Assembly (NCBI RefSeq): GCF_000013625.1
Contig: NC_009659.1
Location: 3,286,001 to 3,350,000 of the forward strand
DNA length: 64,000 nt
DNA from: Janthinobacterium sp. Marseille
GTDB lineage: Bacteria; Pseudomonadota; Gammaproteobacteria; Burkholderiales; Burkholderiaceae_D
Direction: 5' to 3'
This document shows positions 45,372 to 53,182 of this stretch, piece after piece (the stretch's first letter is position 1; every line of letters begins with the position of its first letter). Under the pieces are notes generated by a model. The model was not told the DNA's origin and searched no databases. It worked only from the letters and a program-made list of their open reading frames with translations. The position numbers and the translations under genes are program-made.

Positions 45372-46733
45372 ATGTTTGAAAAAATCCTCATCGCCAACCG
45401 CGGCGAAATCGCGCTCCGTATCCAGCGCGCCTGCCGCGAAATGGGCATCAAGACCGTGGTTGTCCACTCCGAGGCAGACCGCGACGCAAAATACGTCAAG
45501 CTGGCCGACGAGTCCGTTTGTATCGGCCCGGCACCTTCTTCGCTGAGCTACCTGAATATGCCGGCCATCATCAGCGCGGCCGAAGTGACGGATGCCGAAG
45601 CGATCCATCCCGGCTACGGCTTCCTGTCCGAAAACGCTGATTTTGCCGAACGCGTAGAGCAATCCGGCTTCGTCTTTATCGGCCCACGTTCCGACTCGAT
45701 CCGTATGATGGGCGATAAAGTATCGGCCAAACAGGCGATGATCAAGGCTGGCGTGCCATGCGTCCCAGGTTCGGAAGGCGCATTGCCGGATGATGCGAAA
45801 GAAATCGTGCAGATCGCACGCAAGATTGGTTACCCGGTCATTATTAAAGCAGCAGGTGGTGGTGGCGGACGCGGTATGCGCGTCGTGCATACCGAAGCAG
45901 CGCTGCTCAATGCCGTCACCATGACCAAGACAGAAGCCGGCAGCGCTTTCGGCAATCCGGAAGTGTATATGGAGAAGTATCTGGAAAATCCACGCCACGT
46001 GGAAATCCAGATCCTCGCCGACGAACACAAAAATGCAATCTGGCTGGGCGAACGCGATTGCTCGATGCAGCGCCGCCACCAAAAAGTATTGGAAGAAGCA
46101 CCGGCACCAGGCATTCCGCGCAAAACCATCGAACGCATCGGTGACCGTTGCGCCGAAGCTTGCCGCAAGATGGGCTATCGCGGTGCCGGCACTTTTGAAT
46201 TCCTGTACGAAAACGGCGAGTTCTATTTCATTGAAATGAACACCCGCGTCCAGGTCGAACATCCGGTCACTGAAATGATTACCGGCATCGATATCGTACA
46301 AGAACAAATCCGCATTGCTGCCGGTGAGAAACTGCGTTTCCGCCAGCGCGACGTGATCCTCAGTGGCCACGCCATCGAATGCCGTATCAATGCCGAAGAC
46401 CCGTTCAAATTCACCCCTTCGCCGGGCAAGATCGTTTCCTGGCACGCGCCGGGCGGTCCTGGCATCCGGGTTGACTCGCATGCTTATGCCGGTTACTACG
46501 TGCCACCGCATTATGATTCGATGGTCGGCAAGGTCATCGCCTACGGTGCGACCCGCGAACAAGCTATCAAGCGCATGCAGATCGCCTTGTCGGAAATGGT
46601 GGTCGAAGGCATCCAGACCAACATCCCATTGCATCGTGAATTGATGGTGGATGCACGCTTTATCGAAGGCGGAACCAACATCCATTACCTCGAGCAAAAA
46701 CTGGCGAACAAACCTGATTTGCCTAAAGAGTAA
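45372..46733 (+). CDS. accC: Biotin carboxylase subunit of acetyl-CoA carboxylase
   Basis: A 453-residue ATP-grasp enzyme that carboxylates the biotin on AccB. The N-terminus [17 protein letters not shown] is canonical. The ATP lid is [13 protein letters not shown], catalytic residues lie in [16 protein letters not shown], and the C-terminal domain has [13 protein letters not shown]. Length equals that of E. coli AccC within a few residues. It is cotranscribed with accB. A long perfect hairpin lies 28 bases after the stop. Confidence 0.98.
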   Translation: MFEKILIANRGEIALRIQRACREMGIKTVVVHSEADRDAKYVKLADESVCIGPAPSSLSYLNMPAIISAAEVTDAEAIHPGYGFLSENADFAERVEQSGFVFIGPRSDSIRMMGDKVSAKQAMIKAGVPCVPGSEGALPDDAKEIVQIARKIGYPVIIKAAGGGGGRGMRVVHTEAALLNAVTMTKTEAGSAFGNPEVYMEKYLENPRHVEIQILADEHKNAIWLGERDCSMQRRHQKVLEEAPAPGIPRKTIERIGDRCAEACRKMGYRGAGTFEFLYENGEFYFIEMNTRVQVEHPVTEMITGIDIVQEQIRIAAGEKLRFRQRDVILSGHAIECRINAEDPFKFTPSPGKIVSWHAPGGPGIRVDSHAYAGYYVPPHYDSMVGKVIAYGATREQAIKRMQIALSEMVVEGIQTNIPLHRELMVDARFIEGGTNIHYLEQKLANKPDLPKE

Positions 46734-46761
46734 GCAGCATCATTCCCTGGCGGCGAGCCAA

Positions 46762-46798
46762 TCGCTGTAACAATCATCCGGTTTGATTGTTACAGCGA
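46762..46798 (+). terminator. 15-bp perfect inverted repeat after accC
   Basis: tcgctgtaacaatca and tgattgttacagcga flank a 7-base loop, between the accC stop and the start of prmA. The stem is long and perfect but neither side has a U-tract, so it is a terminator-like or mRNA-stabilising hairpin, or an operator for prmA. Confidence 0.5.
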
Positions 46799-46876
46799 AT
46801 ACAAACTATCATCACCCTGCCCCTTGCGGGCACACAGCCCCTATAATGGCTGACAGTAAAGTACATTGAGGTATTC

Positions 46877-47809
46877 ATGAGTTGGACCGAAATTGTGATC
46901 GAAGTCGCCCGTACGCATGCGGAAGCATTATCCGATGCGCTGATGGAGGCTGGCGCATTATCAGTCTCGGTAGAGGACGCTGACTTCGGCACTGACGCCG
47001 AGCAACCTTTGTTCGGCGAACCCGGCATGGAACCGACAGAAGCGGCATGGGAACACAGCCGCGTGGTCGCACTGACACCGGTCGAAGCCGACCAGGCCGC
47101 CATCGTTGCAGAAGCCGCCCAGGCGGTTGGCCTCGCTGCCACAGATGTTGCCTTTACACTGCGCGCAGTAGAAGAACAGGATTGGGTGCGTTTGACCCAA
47201 TCGCAATTCGAACCTATCCATATCGGTAAAAATATCTGGGTCGTGCCGAGCTGGCACGATGCGCCTGATCCGCAGGCACTGGTATTGGAACTGGACCCCG
47301 GTCTCGCCTTCGGCACCGGTAGCCATCCGACCACACGCCTGTGCATGGAATGGCTGGAAGCCCATCCACCAGTTGGCCTGAGCGTACTCGATTACGGTTG
47401 CGGCTCCGGCATCCTGGCGATGGTGGCAGCCAAGCTCGGCTCGACTGACGTTATCGGCATCGATATCGATCCGCAAGCGATCAAATCGGCACTCTTCAAT
47501 ACCGAACGCAATCATTGCGAAGTCGCTTATTACCTGCCGGACGAATTTGCGAGCTCCGGCCATGCACATACCTTTGATGTGGTCGTCGCGAACATCCTCG
47601 CCAACCCGCTTAAAGTCATGGCACCGATGTTGTCCGGACGCGTGAAGCCGGGCGGCAAACTGATATTATCGGGTGTGCTTGCGACCCAGGTAGAAGAAGT
47701 CAGCGCCGCTTACGCCCCTTTCATCAAGCTCAGCGTCTGGGCCGAACATGAAGGTTGGGTTGCCCTCGCCGGCCAACTTCCTCCCGGTCCGGAATCCGGC
47801 CAGGCATAA
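46877..47809 (+). CDS. prmA: Ribosomal protein L11 methyltransferase
   Basis: A 310-residue SAM-dependent enzyme that trimethylates ribosomal protein L11 at several positions. The N-terminal substrate-recognition domain starts [21 protein letters not shown]. The catalytic domain has [21 protein letters not shown] motif [18 protein letters not shown], and [12 protein letters not shown], all typical. The gaggt ribosome site fixes the ATG at 46877. It follows accC at about 140 bases with a hairpin between, and the DUF3426 gene begins 7 bases after its stop. Confidence 0.96.
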   Translation: MSWTEIVIEVARTHAEALSDALMEAGALSVSVEDADFGTDAEQPLFGEPGMEPTEAAWEHSRVVALTPVEADQAAIVAEAAQAVGLAATDVAFTLRAVEEQDWVRLTQSQFEPIHIGKNIWVVPSWHDAPDPQALVLELDPGLAFGTGSHPTTRLCMEWLEAHPPVGLSVLDYGCGSGILAMVAAKLGSTDVIGIDIDPQAIKSALFNTERNHCEVAYYLPDEFASSGHAHTFDVVVANILANPLKVMAPMLSGRVKPGGKLILSGVLATQVEEVSAAYAPFIKLSVWAEHEGWVALAGQLPPGPESGQA

Positions 47810-47816
47810 CGCGCTC

Positions 47817-48989
47817 ATGGCACTCGCGACTCAATGTCCCCACTGCCAAACGACGTTTCGCGTCGCGCATGACCAATTGAAATTGCGCGCAGGCCTGGTG
47901 CGCTGCGGTTATTGCAAGGAAATCTTTAACGGCATAGAAAACCTGCTGCCGTCGGAAGATCCGGCCTCGGCGGCACCAGCAGTGCCCGCCACCACCAACG
48001 CAGAAACCACAGAAGTCCAGGTCCAGGCCGCGGCTGTTGCGCCGGAGATAGAACAAGACGCCAACGAAGACAGTGCTCCGGCCATAGCCGATAGCAATGA
48101 ATCCACTCCCGACGAACCGGATGAAACTGCAAGCGCTGACACGGAAGAGCCGGTAGCCGAAGCCCCTGCCGCCAGCAAGATCGATTTCGATATCCCGGCC
48201 GGCTTTGAACGCGACGCCGACGTGTATGTGCCGGATCCCGCCTACGAAGCAAACAAACCGGAAGACCCGCTGCAGCGCATGACCTTGCTGGATTTCACGC
48301 GCGACTTGCCGGATGAAATCAATGCAGAAAATACCGCTTCGACTTACGATCCGAATGAGCTGGACCAGGCCATCAACGATTTGCAGCGCAAACCGTGGCG
48401 CCGCAGCCGGAAGTCTGCCCAAGCCGCAACCCAAGATGCGCTGGATGAGGTCGATGCCGATGATGAACCCGACTTCCTCAAACGCGGTCGGCGCAAACAA
48501 CGCCTGAGCCGCAAGCTGCGTATTTTCCTTGGCATCAGCTGCTTCATCTTGCTGATCGCCGCCCTGCTGCAGGGCATATATGTATTCCGCAATCAAATTG
48601 CCGGCTGGTTCCCGCAAGCCAAACCGATCCTGATCCAAACCTGTGAACTGCTGGGTTGCCGCATCGACCTCCCTGCTCAAATCGACCAGGTATCGATCGA
48701 GTCCAGCGAACTGCAAACGCTGGCCAACAACAAGGATACGTTTGTACTCACTACGCTGCTACGCAACTACAGCAGTACGTATCAGGAATGGCCGCATATA
48801 GAATTGACGCTCAATGACATCAACGAGAAACCCTTGCTCAGGCGCGTCTTTACGCCGGACGACTATCTGCACAATAGCGAAGATGTGCGCATCGGCTTTA
48901 GCGCCAACAGTGAACGCAGCGTCAAATTGTCTTTCGAACTAACACAGTTGAAAGCATCCGGTTACCGCGTCTACCTGTTCTATCCCTGA
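47817..48989 (+). CDS. Zinc-ribbon membrane protein with DUF3426 domain
   Basis: A 390-residue protein. An MJ0042-type zinc ribbon opens it: Cys7/Cys10 in QCPHCQTTFRV and Cys30/Cys33 in RCGYCKEIF. An acidic, Ala/Glu/Pro-rich disordered linker follows (about 45-120), then a polar region, one transmembrane helix (about 235-257) and a C-terminal DUF3426 domain with GCRIDLPAQIDQVSIESSEL. The family is common after prmA in beta-proteobacteria and has no known function. The layout suggests a cytosolic zinc module tethered to the inner membrane with a periplasmic domain. The start at 47817 places the ribbon at the N-terminus. Confidence 0.88.
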   Translation: MALATQCPHCQTTFRVAHDQLKLRAGLVRCGYCKEIFNGIENLLPSEDPASAAPAVPATTNAETTEVQVQAAAVAPEIEQDANEDSAPAIADSNESTPDEPDETASADTEEPVAEAPAASKIDFDIPAGFERDADVYVPDPAYEANKPEDPLQRMTLLDFTRDLPDEINAENTASTYDPNELDQAINDLQRKPWRRSRKSAQAATQDALDEVDADDEPDFLKRGRRKQRLSRKLRIFLGISCFILLIAALLQGIYVFRNQIAGWFPQAKPILIQTCELLGCRIDLPAQIDQVSIESSELQTLANNKDTFVLTTLLRNYSSTYQEWPHIELTLNDINEKPLLRRVFTPDDYLHNSEDVRIGFSANSERSVKLSFELTQLKASGYRVYLFYP

Positions 48990-49074
48990 ACCACAATCGC
49001 ACTGAATGCAGCAATGCCGCGGCACAGTGTATGATTGCGACCAATTTCTTACTCCGGCCTGTTCCCTACTTAAT

Positions 49075-50007
49075 ATGAAATCCTTAATCTGCGGTTCCGT
49101 TGCATTCGATACCATCATGTCCTTTGAAGGTCGTTTCGCTGAAGCCTTGCTGGCCGAGCAGTTGCACAAGATCAACGTATCTTTCCTGGTACCGACGATA
49201 CGCCGCGAATTCGGTGGTTGTGCCGGCAATATCGCGTACAACCTGAAAATGTTGGGCGGCGATCCTTTGATCATGGCGACCATAGGTCAGGATGGCGCGT
49301 CCTACCGCGAGCGCCTCGAGCAATTGCAGATTTCCCAGCAATGCCTGAAAACCATAGACGATTCCTACACCGGCCAGGCTTTCATCACGACTGATGCCGG
49401 CGGCAACCAGATCAATGCCTTCCATCCTGGCGCGATGAGCTTTTCCCATCACAACAAGGTGGCAGATGCCGGCAAAGTGGCAATCGCCATCGTTGCACCG
49501 GACGGCCGTGACGGCATGCTGCAGCACGCGCAGCACTGCGCCGACCTGGATATCCCGCTGATCTTCGATCCGGGCCAGGGCTTGCCTATGTTTAATGGTG
49601 ATGAATTGAAGAATTTCATTGAGCTGGCAACTTATGTCGCCGTCAATGACTATGAAGCGGAATTGCTGACCGAGCGTACCGGCCTGTCACTGAAACAGAT
49701 CGCGGAACGTGTATCCGCACTGGTTGTCACCCGTGGCGAACAAGGCGCAGAGATTTTCACCGGCAGCGAACACCTGAATATTCCATGCGTCAAAGCTGAA
49801 CAGGTGCTCGATCCGACCGGTTGCGGTGACGCATTCCGTGCCGGCATGTTGTTTGGCCTGACCAACAATATGGATTGGGCGACTACCGGTCGCTTGTCGA
49901 GCCTGATGGGTTCGATCAAGATCGCGCATCAAGGCCCGCAGAACCACGTATTGTCACGTGCAGAAATCGACGATCGCTTTGAGCAGGCTTTCGGCTATCG
50001 CCTGTAA
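49075..50007 (+). CDS. PfkB family carbohydrate/nucleoside kinase
   Basis: A 310-residue ribokinase-family kinase. The N-terminus ICGSVAFDTIM and the first signature region GGCAGNIAYNLKMLGG are of the adenosine kinase-like subgroup. The second signature, with the catalytic aspartate, is LDPTGCGDAFRAG (about 245-257). Substrates could be a nucleoside or a sugar; sequence does not decide. The start at 49075 fits family length. It follows the DUF3426 gene by about 85 bases. A GC-rich hairpin lies just after the stop. Confidence 0.9.
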   Translation: MKSLICGSVAFDTIMSFEGRFAEALLAEQLHKINVSFLVPTIRREFGGCAGNIAYNLKMLGGDPLIMATIGQDGASYRERLEQLQISQQCLKTIDDSYTGQAFITTDAGGNQINAFHPGAMSFSHHNKVADAGKVAIAIVAPDGRDGMLQHAQHCADLDIPLIFDPGQGLPMFNGDELKNFIELATYVAVNDYEAELLTERTGLSLKQIAERVSALVVTRGEQGAEIFTGSEHLNIPCVKAEQVLDPTGCGDAFRAGMLFGLTNNMDWATTGRLSSLMGSIKIAHQGPQNHVLSRAEIDDRFEQAFGYRL

Positions 50008-50019
50008 GAGATAGTCATG

Positions 50020-50049
50020 GTGCGGTGCCGGCGCAAGGCCGGGCCGCAC
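50020..50049. terminator. GC-rich hairpin between convergent genes
   Basis: gtgcgg/ccgcac with an inner ccggc/gccgg extension forms a stable hairpin in the 52-base gap between the PfkB-type gene and the end of the YggT gene. It has no T-run on either strand, so it is a possible Rho-assisted or weak terminator. Confidence 0.45.
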
Positions 50050-50059
50050 AAATATGTGT

Positions 50060-50602
50060 CTACAGCAGCGCTGCCACCAGGGTAGTGACCAGCTGAATCG
50101 CGATGCGCAGCAGGATCAGCGCAACCAAAGGCGATAAATCCACCGTCCCGATCAAAGGCACCACCCGGCGCAAAGGCCGCATCAGCGGATCATTCAGGGC
50201 ACGGACAAACGGTGCCAGCGGGGCCCGCGGATTCACCCAGCTGAAGATCACTTCAATCAGAATCAGGCCGATCAGGCCATACAGCGCCCACTGCACCACC
50301 CTTAGCAAGGACAAGAGCAGCAGCGTCTGCGCACTGAAGCCGCCACGCAGCAGCAAGTCAACAGCTGTTGCCGCCAACGCTACCAGGAAAGCGCCAATCA
50401 CACTGGCCCAGTCGTAACCACCTGCACCCGGCAATACACGGCGCAAGGGACGTACCAGCCAGTCTGTCAATTGATAGGTAAATTGTGCCAGCTCCATCGG
50501 TGGACGCACGCGAACCGCCTGCATCCAGAATCTGAGCAGCAAGGCACCCGCCAGCACGATGGCGACGGTATCGATAATCAGCGTAAATACACTATCCAGC
50601 AC
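50060..50602 (-). CDS. YggT family membrane protein
   Basis: A 180-residue integral membrane protein with two YGGT repeats, each a hydrophobic helix pair joined by a loop: ELAQFTYQLTDWLVRPLRRVLPG in the first, and PFVRALNDPLMRPLRRVVP in the second. Family members have been linked to osmotic or ion stress and to cell division and shape in different bacteria, with no firm role. The ribosome site aaggag lies directly next to the T-run side of the terminator for the upstream H1-like gene, so the two genes are packed but probably separately transcribed. Confidence 0.92.
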   Translation of the reverse strand: MLDSVFTLIIDTVAIVLAGALLLRFWMQAVRVRPPMELAQFTYQLTDWLVRPLRRVLPGAGGYDWASVIGAFLVALAATAVDLLLRGGFSAQTLLLLSLLRVVQWALYGLIGLILIEVIFSWVNPRAPLAPFVRALNDPLMRPLRRVVPLIGTVDLSPLVALILLRIAIQLVTTLVAALL

Positions 50603-50613
50603 GGAGACTCCTT

Positions 50614-50650
50614 AAAAAAAAACCGCTGTGCGACAAAAGCCACACAGCGG
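50614..50650 (-). terminator. Rho-independent terminator of the histone H1-like gene
   Basis: On the minus strand, ccgctgtg and cacagcgg form an 8-bp stem with a 12-base loop, followed by nine T. It lies 45 bases after the stop of the H1-like gene and ends just before the ribosome site of YggT. Confidence 0.92.
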
Positions 50651-50694
50651 GATTGTGCCTGAAATTAATCAAGCGCATCCAGGCGAACCTGGAT

Positions 50695-51330
50695 TTACGG
50701 ACGTGTGCCCGTTGGAAACGGCCATGCTGCTGCCGGATTCAACACCGTCTTAACTGCAGGTGCTGCTACTGCTGCTGGCTTGGCGGCAGGCTTTTTAGGC
50801 GCTGCTTTTTTAGCTGCAGGTTTTTTAGCAACTGGCTTTTTAGCTGCAGCTTTTTTGGCTGCTGGCTTAGCTGCTGGCTTTTTAGCGGCTGCTTTTTTTG
50901 CTGCTGGCTTTTTCGCTACAGCTTTTTTAGCAACTGCTTTTTTAGCCGCTGGCTTTTTGGCTGCTGCTTTTTTGGCCGCTGGCTTTTTCTTAGCAACGAC
51001 TTTTTTAGCTACAGCTTTCTTAGCTACTGGCTTTTTAGCTGCTGCTTTTTTAGCCACTGGCTTTTTCTTAGCAACGACTTTTTTAGCTACAGCTTTCTTA
51101 ACTACTGGCTTTTTAGCTGCTGCTTTTTTAGCCACTGGCTTTTTCTTAGCAACGACTTTTTTAGCTACAGCTTTCTTAGCTACTGGCTTTTTAGCTGCTG
51201 CTTTTTTAGCCACTGGCTTTTTAGCTGCTGCTTTTTTTGCTACTGGTTTTTTTGCTGCAGCTGGTTTTTTAGCTGCTGCTTTCTTTGCAGCTGGTTTCTT
51301 AGCTGCTGGTTTTTTTGCTGCTGTTGCCAT
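50695..51330 (-). CDS. Histone H1-like Lys/Ala/Pro-rich repeat protein
   Basis: A 211-residue, extremely basic low-complexity protein made almost wholly of [16 protein letters not shown] pentad and decad repeats, like the C-terminal tail of eukaryotic histone H1, bacterial AlgP and Bordetella BpH1. Only the last 20 residues ([18 protein letters not shown]) differ. Such proteins bind DNA without sequence specificity and can alter nucleoid structure or expression. A strong ribosome site (aaggag) precedes the ATG. At DNA level the centre consists of 78-bp tandem units, so copy number and length probably vary between strains. The reverse strand is also open, but that frame is a shadow of the repeat. 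Confidence 0.88.
   Translation of the reverse strand: MATAAKKPAAKKPAAKKAAAKKPAAAKKPVAKKAAAKKPVAKKAAAKKPVAKKAVAKKVVAKKKPVAKKAAAKKPVVKKAVAKKVVAKKKPVAKKAAAKKPVAKKAVAKKVVAKKKPAAKKAAAKKPAAKKAVAKKAVAKKPAAKKAAAKKPAAKPAAKKAAAKKPVAKKPAAKKAAPKKPAAKPAAVAAPAVKTVLNPAAAWPFPTGTRP
50975..51222 (-). repeat. About three tandem 78-bp units inside the H1-like gene
   Basis: The landmark cttagcaacgactttttt recurs at 50989, 51067 and 51145, exactly 78 bases apart, with only a few substitutions between copies (for example a valine codon changed in the second unit). Each unit encodes 26 residues of the [20 protein letters not shown] pattern. The length is a multiple of three, so unit loss or gain keeps the frame. 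Confidence 0.9.
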
Positions 51331-51548
51331 TTTGTTTCTCCTTCACGTGATGGAAAAAATCAAGCTTCTAGGTTTGAAACTCTCCCGCACCATCGCGATG
51401 GTTTGGGCGAATTATTCATCGGCACAAGCGTGCTTGTTGCTTGCGCTAATGAATTCGGCTCCAGCTGAACTGCTGCATCCCCTCACTTATGCAGCACTTC
51501 AGCCTTGCTTGGCTATGCGTCTATCGTAGCAACGCTACCGCTATAGCC

Positions 51549-51575
51549 AAAAAAAACGCCAGCGCATACGCCGGC
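51549..51575 (-). terminator. Terminator-like hairpin, distal, after nrdB
   Basis: On the minus strand a gccggcg/cgctggc stem (one mismatch) is followed by eight T. It is the second of two minus-strand terminators in tandem downstream of nrdB. Confidence 0.6.
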
Positions 51576-51613
51576 ATTGGAATACTGTTTCAGAAAAAAC
51601 AAACCTTTTTTAA

Positions 51614-51656
51614 AGAAAAAAACCGCCGCACCTGACTGAATCAAGTGTTGCGGTTT
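51614..51656 (-). terminator. Terminator-like hairpin downstream of nrdB
   Basis: aaaccgc and gcggttt, extended inside by cac/gtg after a small internal mismatch, followed on the minus strand by seven T. It lies about 165 bases after the nrdB stop. Confidence 0.65.
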
Positions 51657-51787
51657 GAGCAGATGAGATCGTATAGGTCTTCTACTGTTCATTAAATTTG
51701 GTTGTTGCCTTTCCTGTTTTTACGCAGTCTTTGTAATTCCTGTTTGAGCGACTGCATCTTTGGAACTACTCTTTTTGCTGCTTATTT

Positions 51788-51815
51788 CGCGTTGCTCAAG
51801 GCAACGCGATTTTTA
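51788..51815 (+). terminator. Perfect 8-bp hairpin with T-run on the plus strand, next to the nrdB stop
   Basis: cgcgttgc and gcaacgcg enclose a 5-base loop. On the plus strand atttttaatt follows, as in an intrinsic terminator, but no plus-strand gene lies upstream. On the minus strand it begins 12 bases after the nrdB stop, with only aaa after it. Confidence 0.5.
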
Positions 51816-51820
51816 ATTAT

Positions 51821-52999
51821 TTATTCCCAGTTGAGCGCGCCACCAGTTTGGTACTCGATGACTCGGGTCTCGAAAAAGTTGCGCTCCTTTTTCAGATCGA
51901 TCATCTCGCTCATCCATGGGAATGGATTTTCTTCTTGTTCAAACATCGGCTCCAAACCGATTTGTTGTGCGCGGCGATTTGCAATGAATCTCAAATAGCC
52001 TTTGAACATCGGTGCGTTAAGACCAAGCACTCCACGCGGCATTGTATCCTCTGCGTAACGATATTCCAACTCTACTGCGCGTAAAAACAACGTTTTAATC
52101 TCTTCGCGGAATTGCGGCGTCCACAAATGCGGATTTTCGAGCTTGATCGTGTTGATCAAATCGATGCCGAAGTTGCAGTGCATGGACTCATCACGCAGGA
52201 TGTATTGATACTGCTCTGCAGCACCCATCATCTTGTTTTGACGACCGAGCGCGAGGATTTGCGCGAAGCCGACATAGAAGAAAAGACCTTCCATCAGGCA
52301 GGCAAACACGATGAGCGAGCGCAGCAATTTCTGATCATTCTCAGTCGTGCCGGTCTTGAATTCAGGATCGGTCAGCGTCTCAATGAATGGAATCAGGAAC
52401 TGATCCTTGTCGCGAATCGACTCGACTTCATTGTAGGCATTGAAGATTTCGCCTTCGTCCAGGCCCAGCGATTCAACGATGTATTGATAGGCATGGGTGT
52501 GGATCGCCTCTTCAAATGCCTGGCGCAACAGGTACTGGCGGCATTCCGGCGCCGTAATGTGGCGGTAGGTACCGAGCACGATATTGTTGGCGGCCAGCGA
52601 ATCGGCGGTCACGAAAAAGCCCAGATTGCGCTTTACCAGACGACGCTCGTCATCAGTCAGGCCGTTCGGATTTTTCCACAATTCAATATCACGCTGCATA
52701 TTGATCTCTTGCGGCATCCAGTGGTTGGCGCAACCAGCCAGGTATTTATCCCAGGCCCATTTGTATTTGAACGGCACCAGCTGGTTCACGTCAGTCTGGC
52801 CATTGATGACGCGCTTGTCGGCGGCATCCATACGACGGGTCGGATCAACTGCGGCGGCGTCTTTCGCTACCAGGGCAGGATCCAGTGCCACATCTTGTGT
52901 TTGCAGGCGTTGTGCGGCTGCATCACGTACTTGCTGCAAAGCCGGTTGCAATGCTGGCGCAGGTGCTGCCGGTTTTACTTCTTCATCCCAACTTAGCAT
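51821..52999 (-). CDS. nrdB: Ribonucleoside-diphosphate reductase class Ia, beta subunit
   Basis: A 392-residue NrdB housing the diiron-tyrosyl radical cofactor. Ligands and radical Tyr lie in [13 protein letters not shown] (Glu, His and, four residues on, Tyr). Further iron ligands are in EGLFFYVGF and in [13 protein letters not shown]. The C-terminal tail ends [19 protein letters not shown], with the conserved Tyr of the radical pathway and the NrdA-docking peptide. An N-terminal extension of about 60 residues is Ala/Pro/Gln-rich. It lies 183 bases downstream of nrdA, with hairpins between, in the same transcript direction. It reduces ribonucleotides with NrdA under aerobic conditions. Confidence 0.96.
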   Translation of the reverse strand: MLSWDEEVKPAAPAPALQPALQQVRDAAAQRLQTQDVALDPALVAKDAAAVDPTRRMDAADKRVINGQTDVNQLVPFKYKWAWDKYLAGCANHWMPQEINMQRDIELWKNPNGLTDDERRLVKRNLGFFVTADSLAANNIVLGTYRHITAPECRQYLLRQAFEEAIHTHAYQYIVESLGLDEGEIFNAYNEVESIRDKDQFLIPFIETLTDPEFKTGTTENDQKLLRSLIVFACLMEGLFFYVGFAQILALGRQNKMMGAAEQYQYILRDESMHCNFGIDLINTIKLENPHLWTPQFREEIKTLFLRAVELEYRYAEDTMPRGVLGLNAPMFKGYLRFIANRRAQQIGLEPMFEQEENPFPWMSEMIDLKKERNFFETRVIEYQTGGALNWE

Positions 53000-53050
53000 G
53001 ACTTATTTCCTTATTCGTATTCTGCGGGTGTATTGACACCGTCTTACAGA

Positions 53051-53139
53051 ACAAAGGCACTTTATCCTTTGTCTGCTTTCTTTCCATCTAGTTCAATCCG
53101 GCGCTGCCTGCCTATCTTACTGCCGGCTGCGCAGCGCCG
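53051..53139 (-). other. Two hairpins in the nrdA-nrdB intercistronic gap
   Basis: One stem pairs cggcgctgc (53099-53107) with gcagcgccg (53131-53139). The other pairs acaaagg (53051-53057) with cctttgt (53066-53072). Neither is followed by a T-run on the minus strand. They may act in differential stability of the two cistrons. Confidence 0.45.
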
Positions 53140-53182
53140 TTTATCCTGCTTATTTAGTGCCCGTTGACTGCCCGGCTACTAA

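Larger units (their letters stand above)
51331..51820. other. 490-base intergenic region between nrdB and the H1-like gene
   Basis: No protein gene was recognised. It contains a perfect 14-bp palindrome, accatcgcgatggt (51389-51402), about 60 bases upstream of the H1-like start and a candidate operator. Three hairpins nearer nrdB are listed separately. The H1-like promoter should be within 51340-51540; no convincing -35/-10 was placed. Confidence 0.5.

Noticed and set aside
50975..51222. Regularly spaced repeats that might suggest a CRISPR array
   Set aside because: The 78-bp units are contiguous, coding and spacer-less; they are tandem repeats inside the H1-like gene.
50705..51529. Plus-strand low-complexity frame (Ala/Gly/Phe repeats) over the H1-like gene
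   Set aside because: It is the reverse complement of the Lys/Ala codon repeats, begins without a ribosome site, and the minus strand has start, site and terminator.
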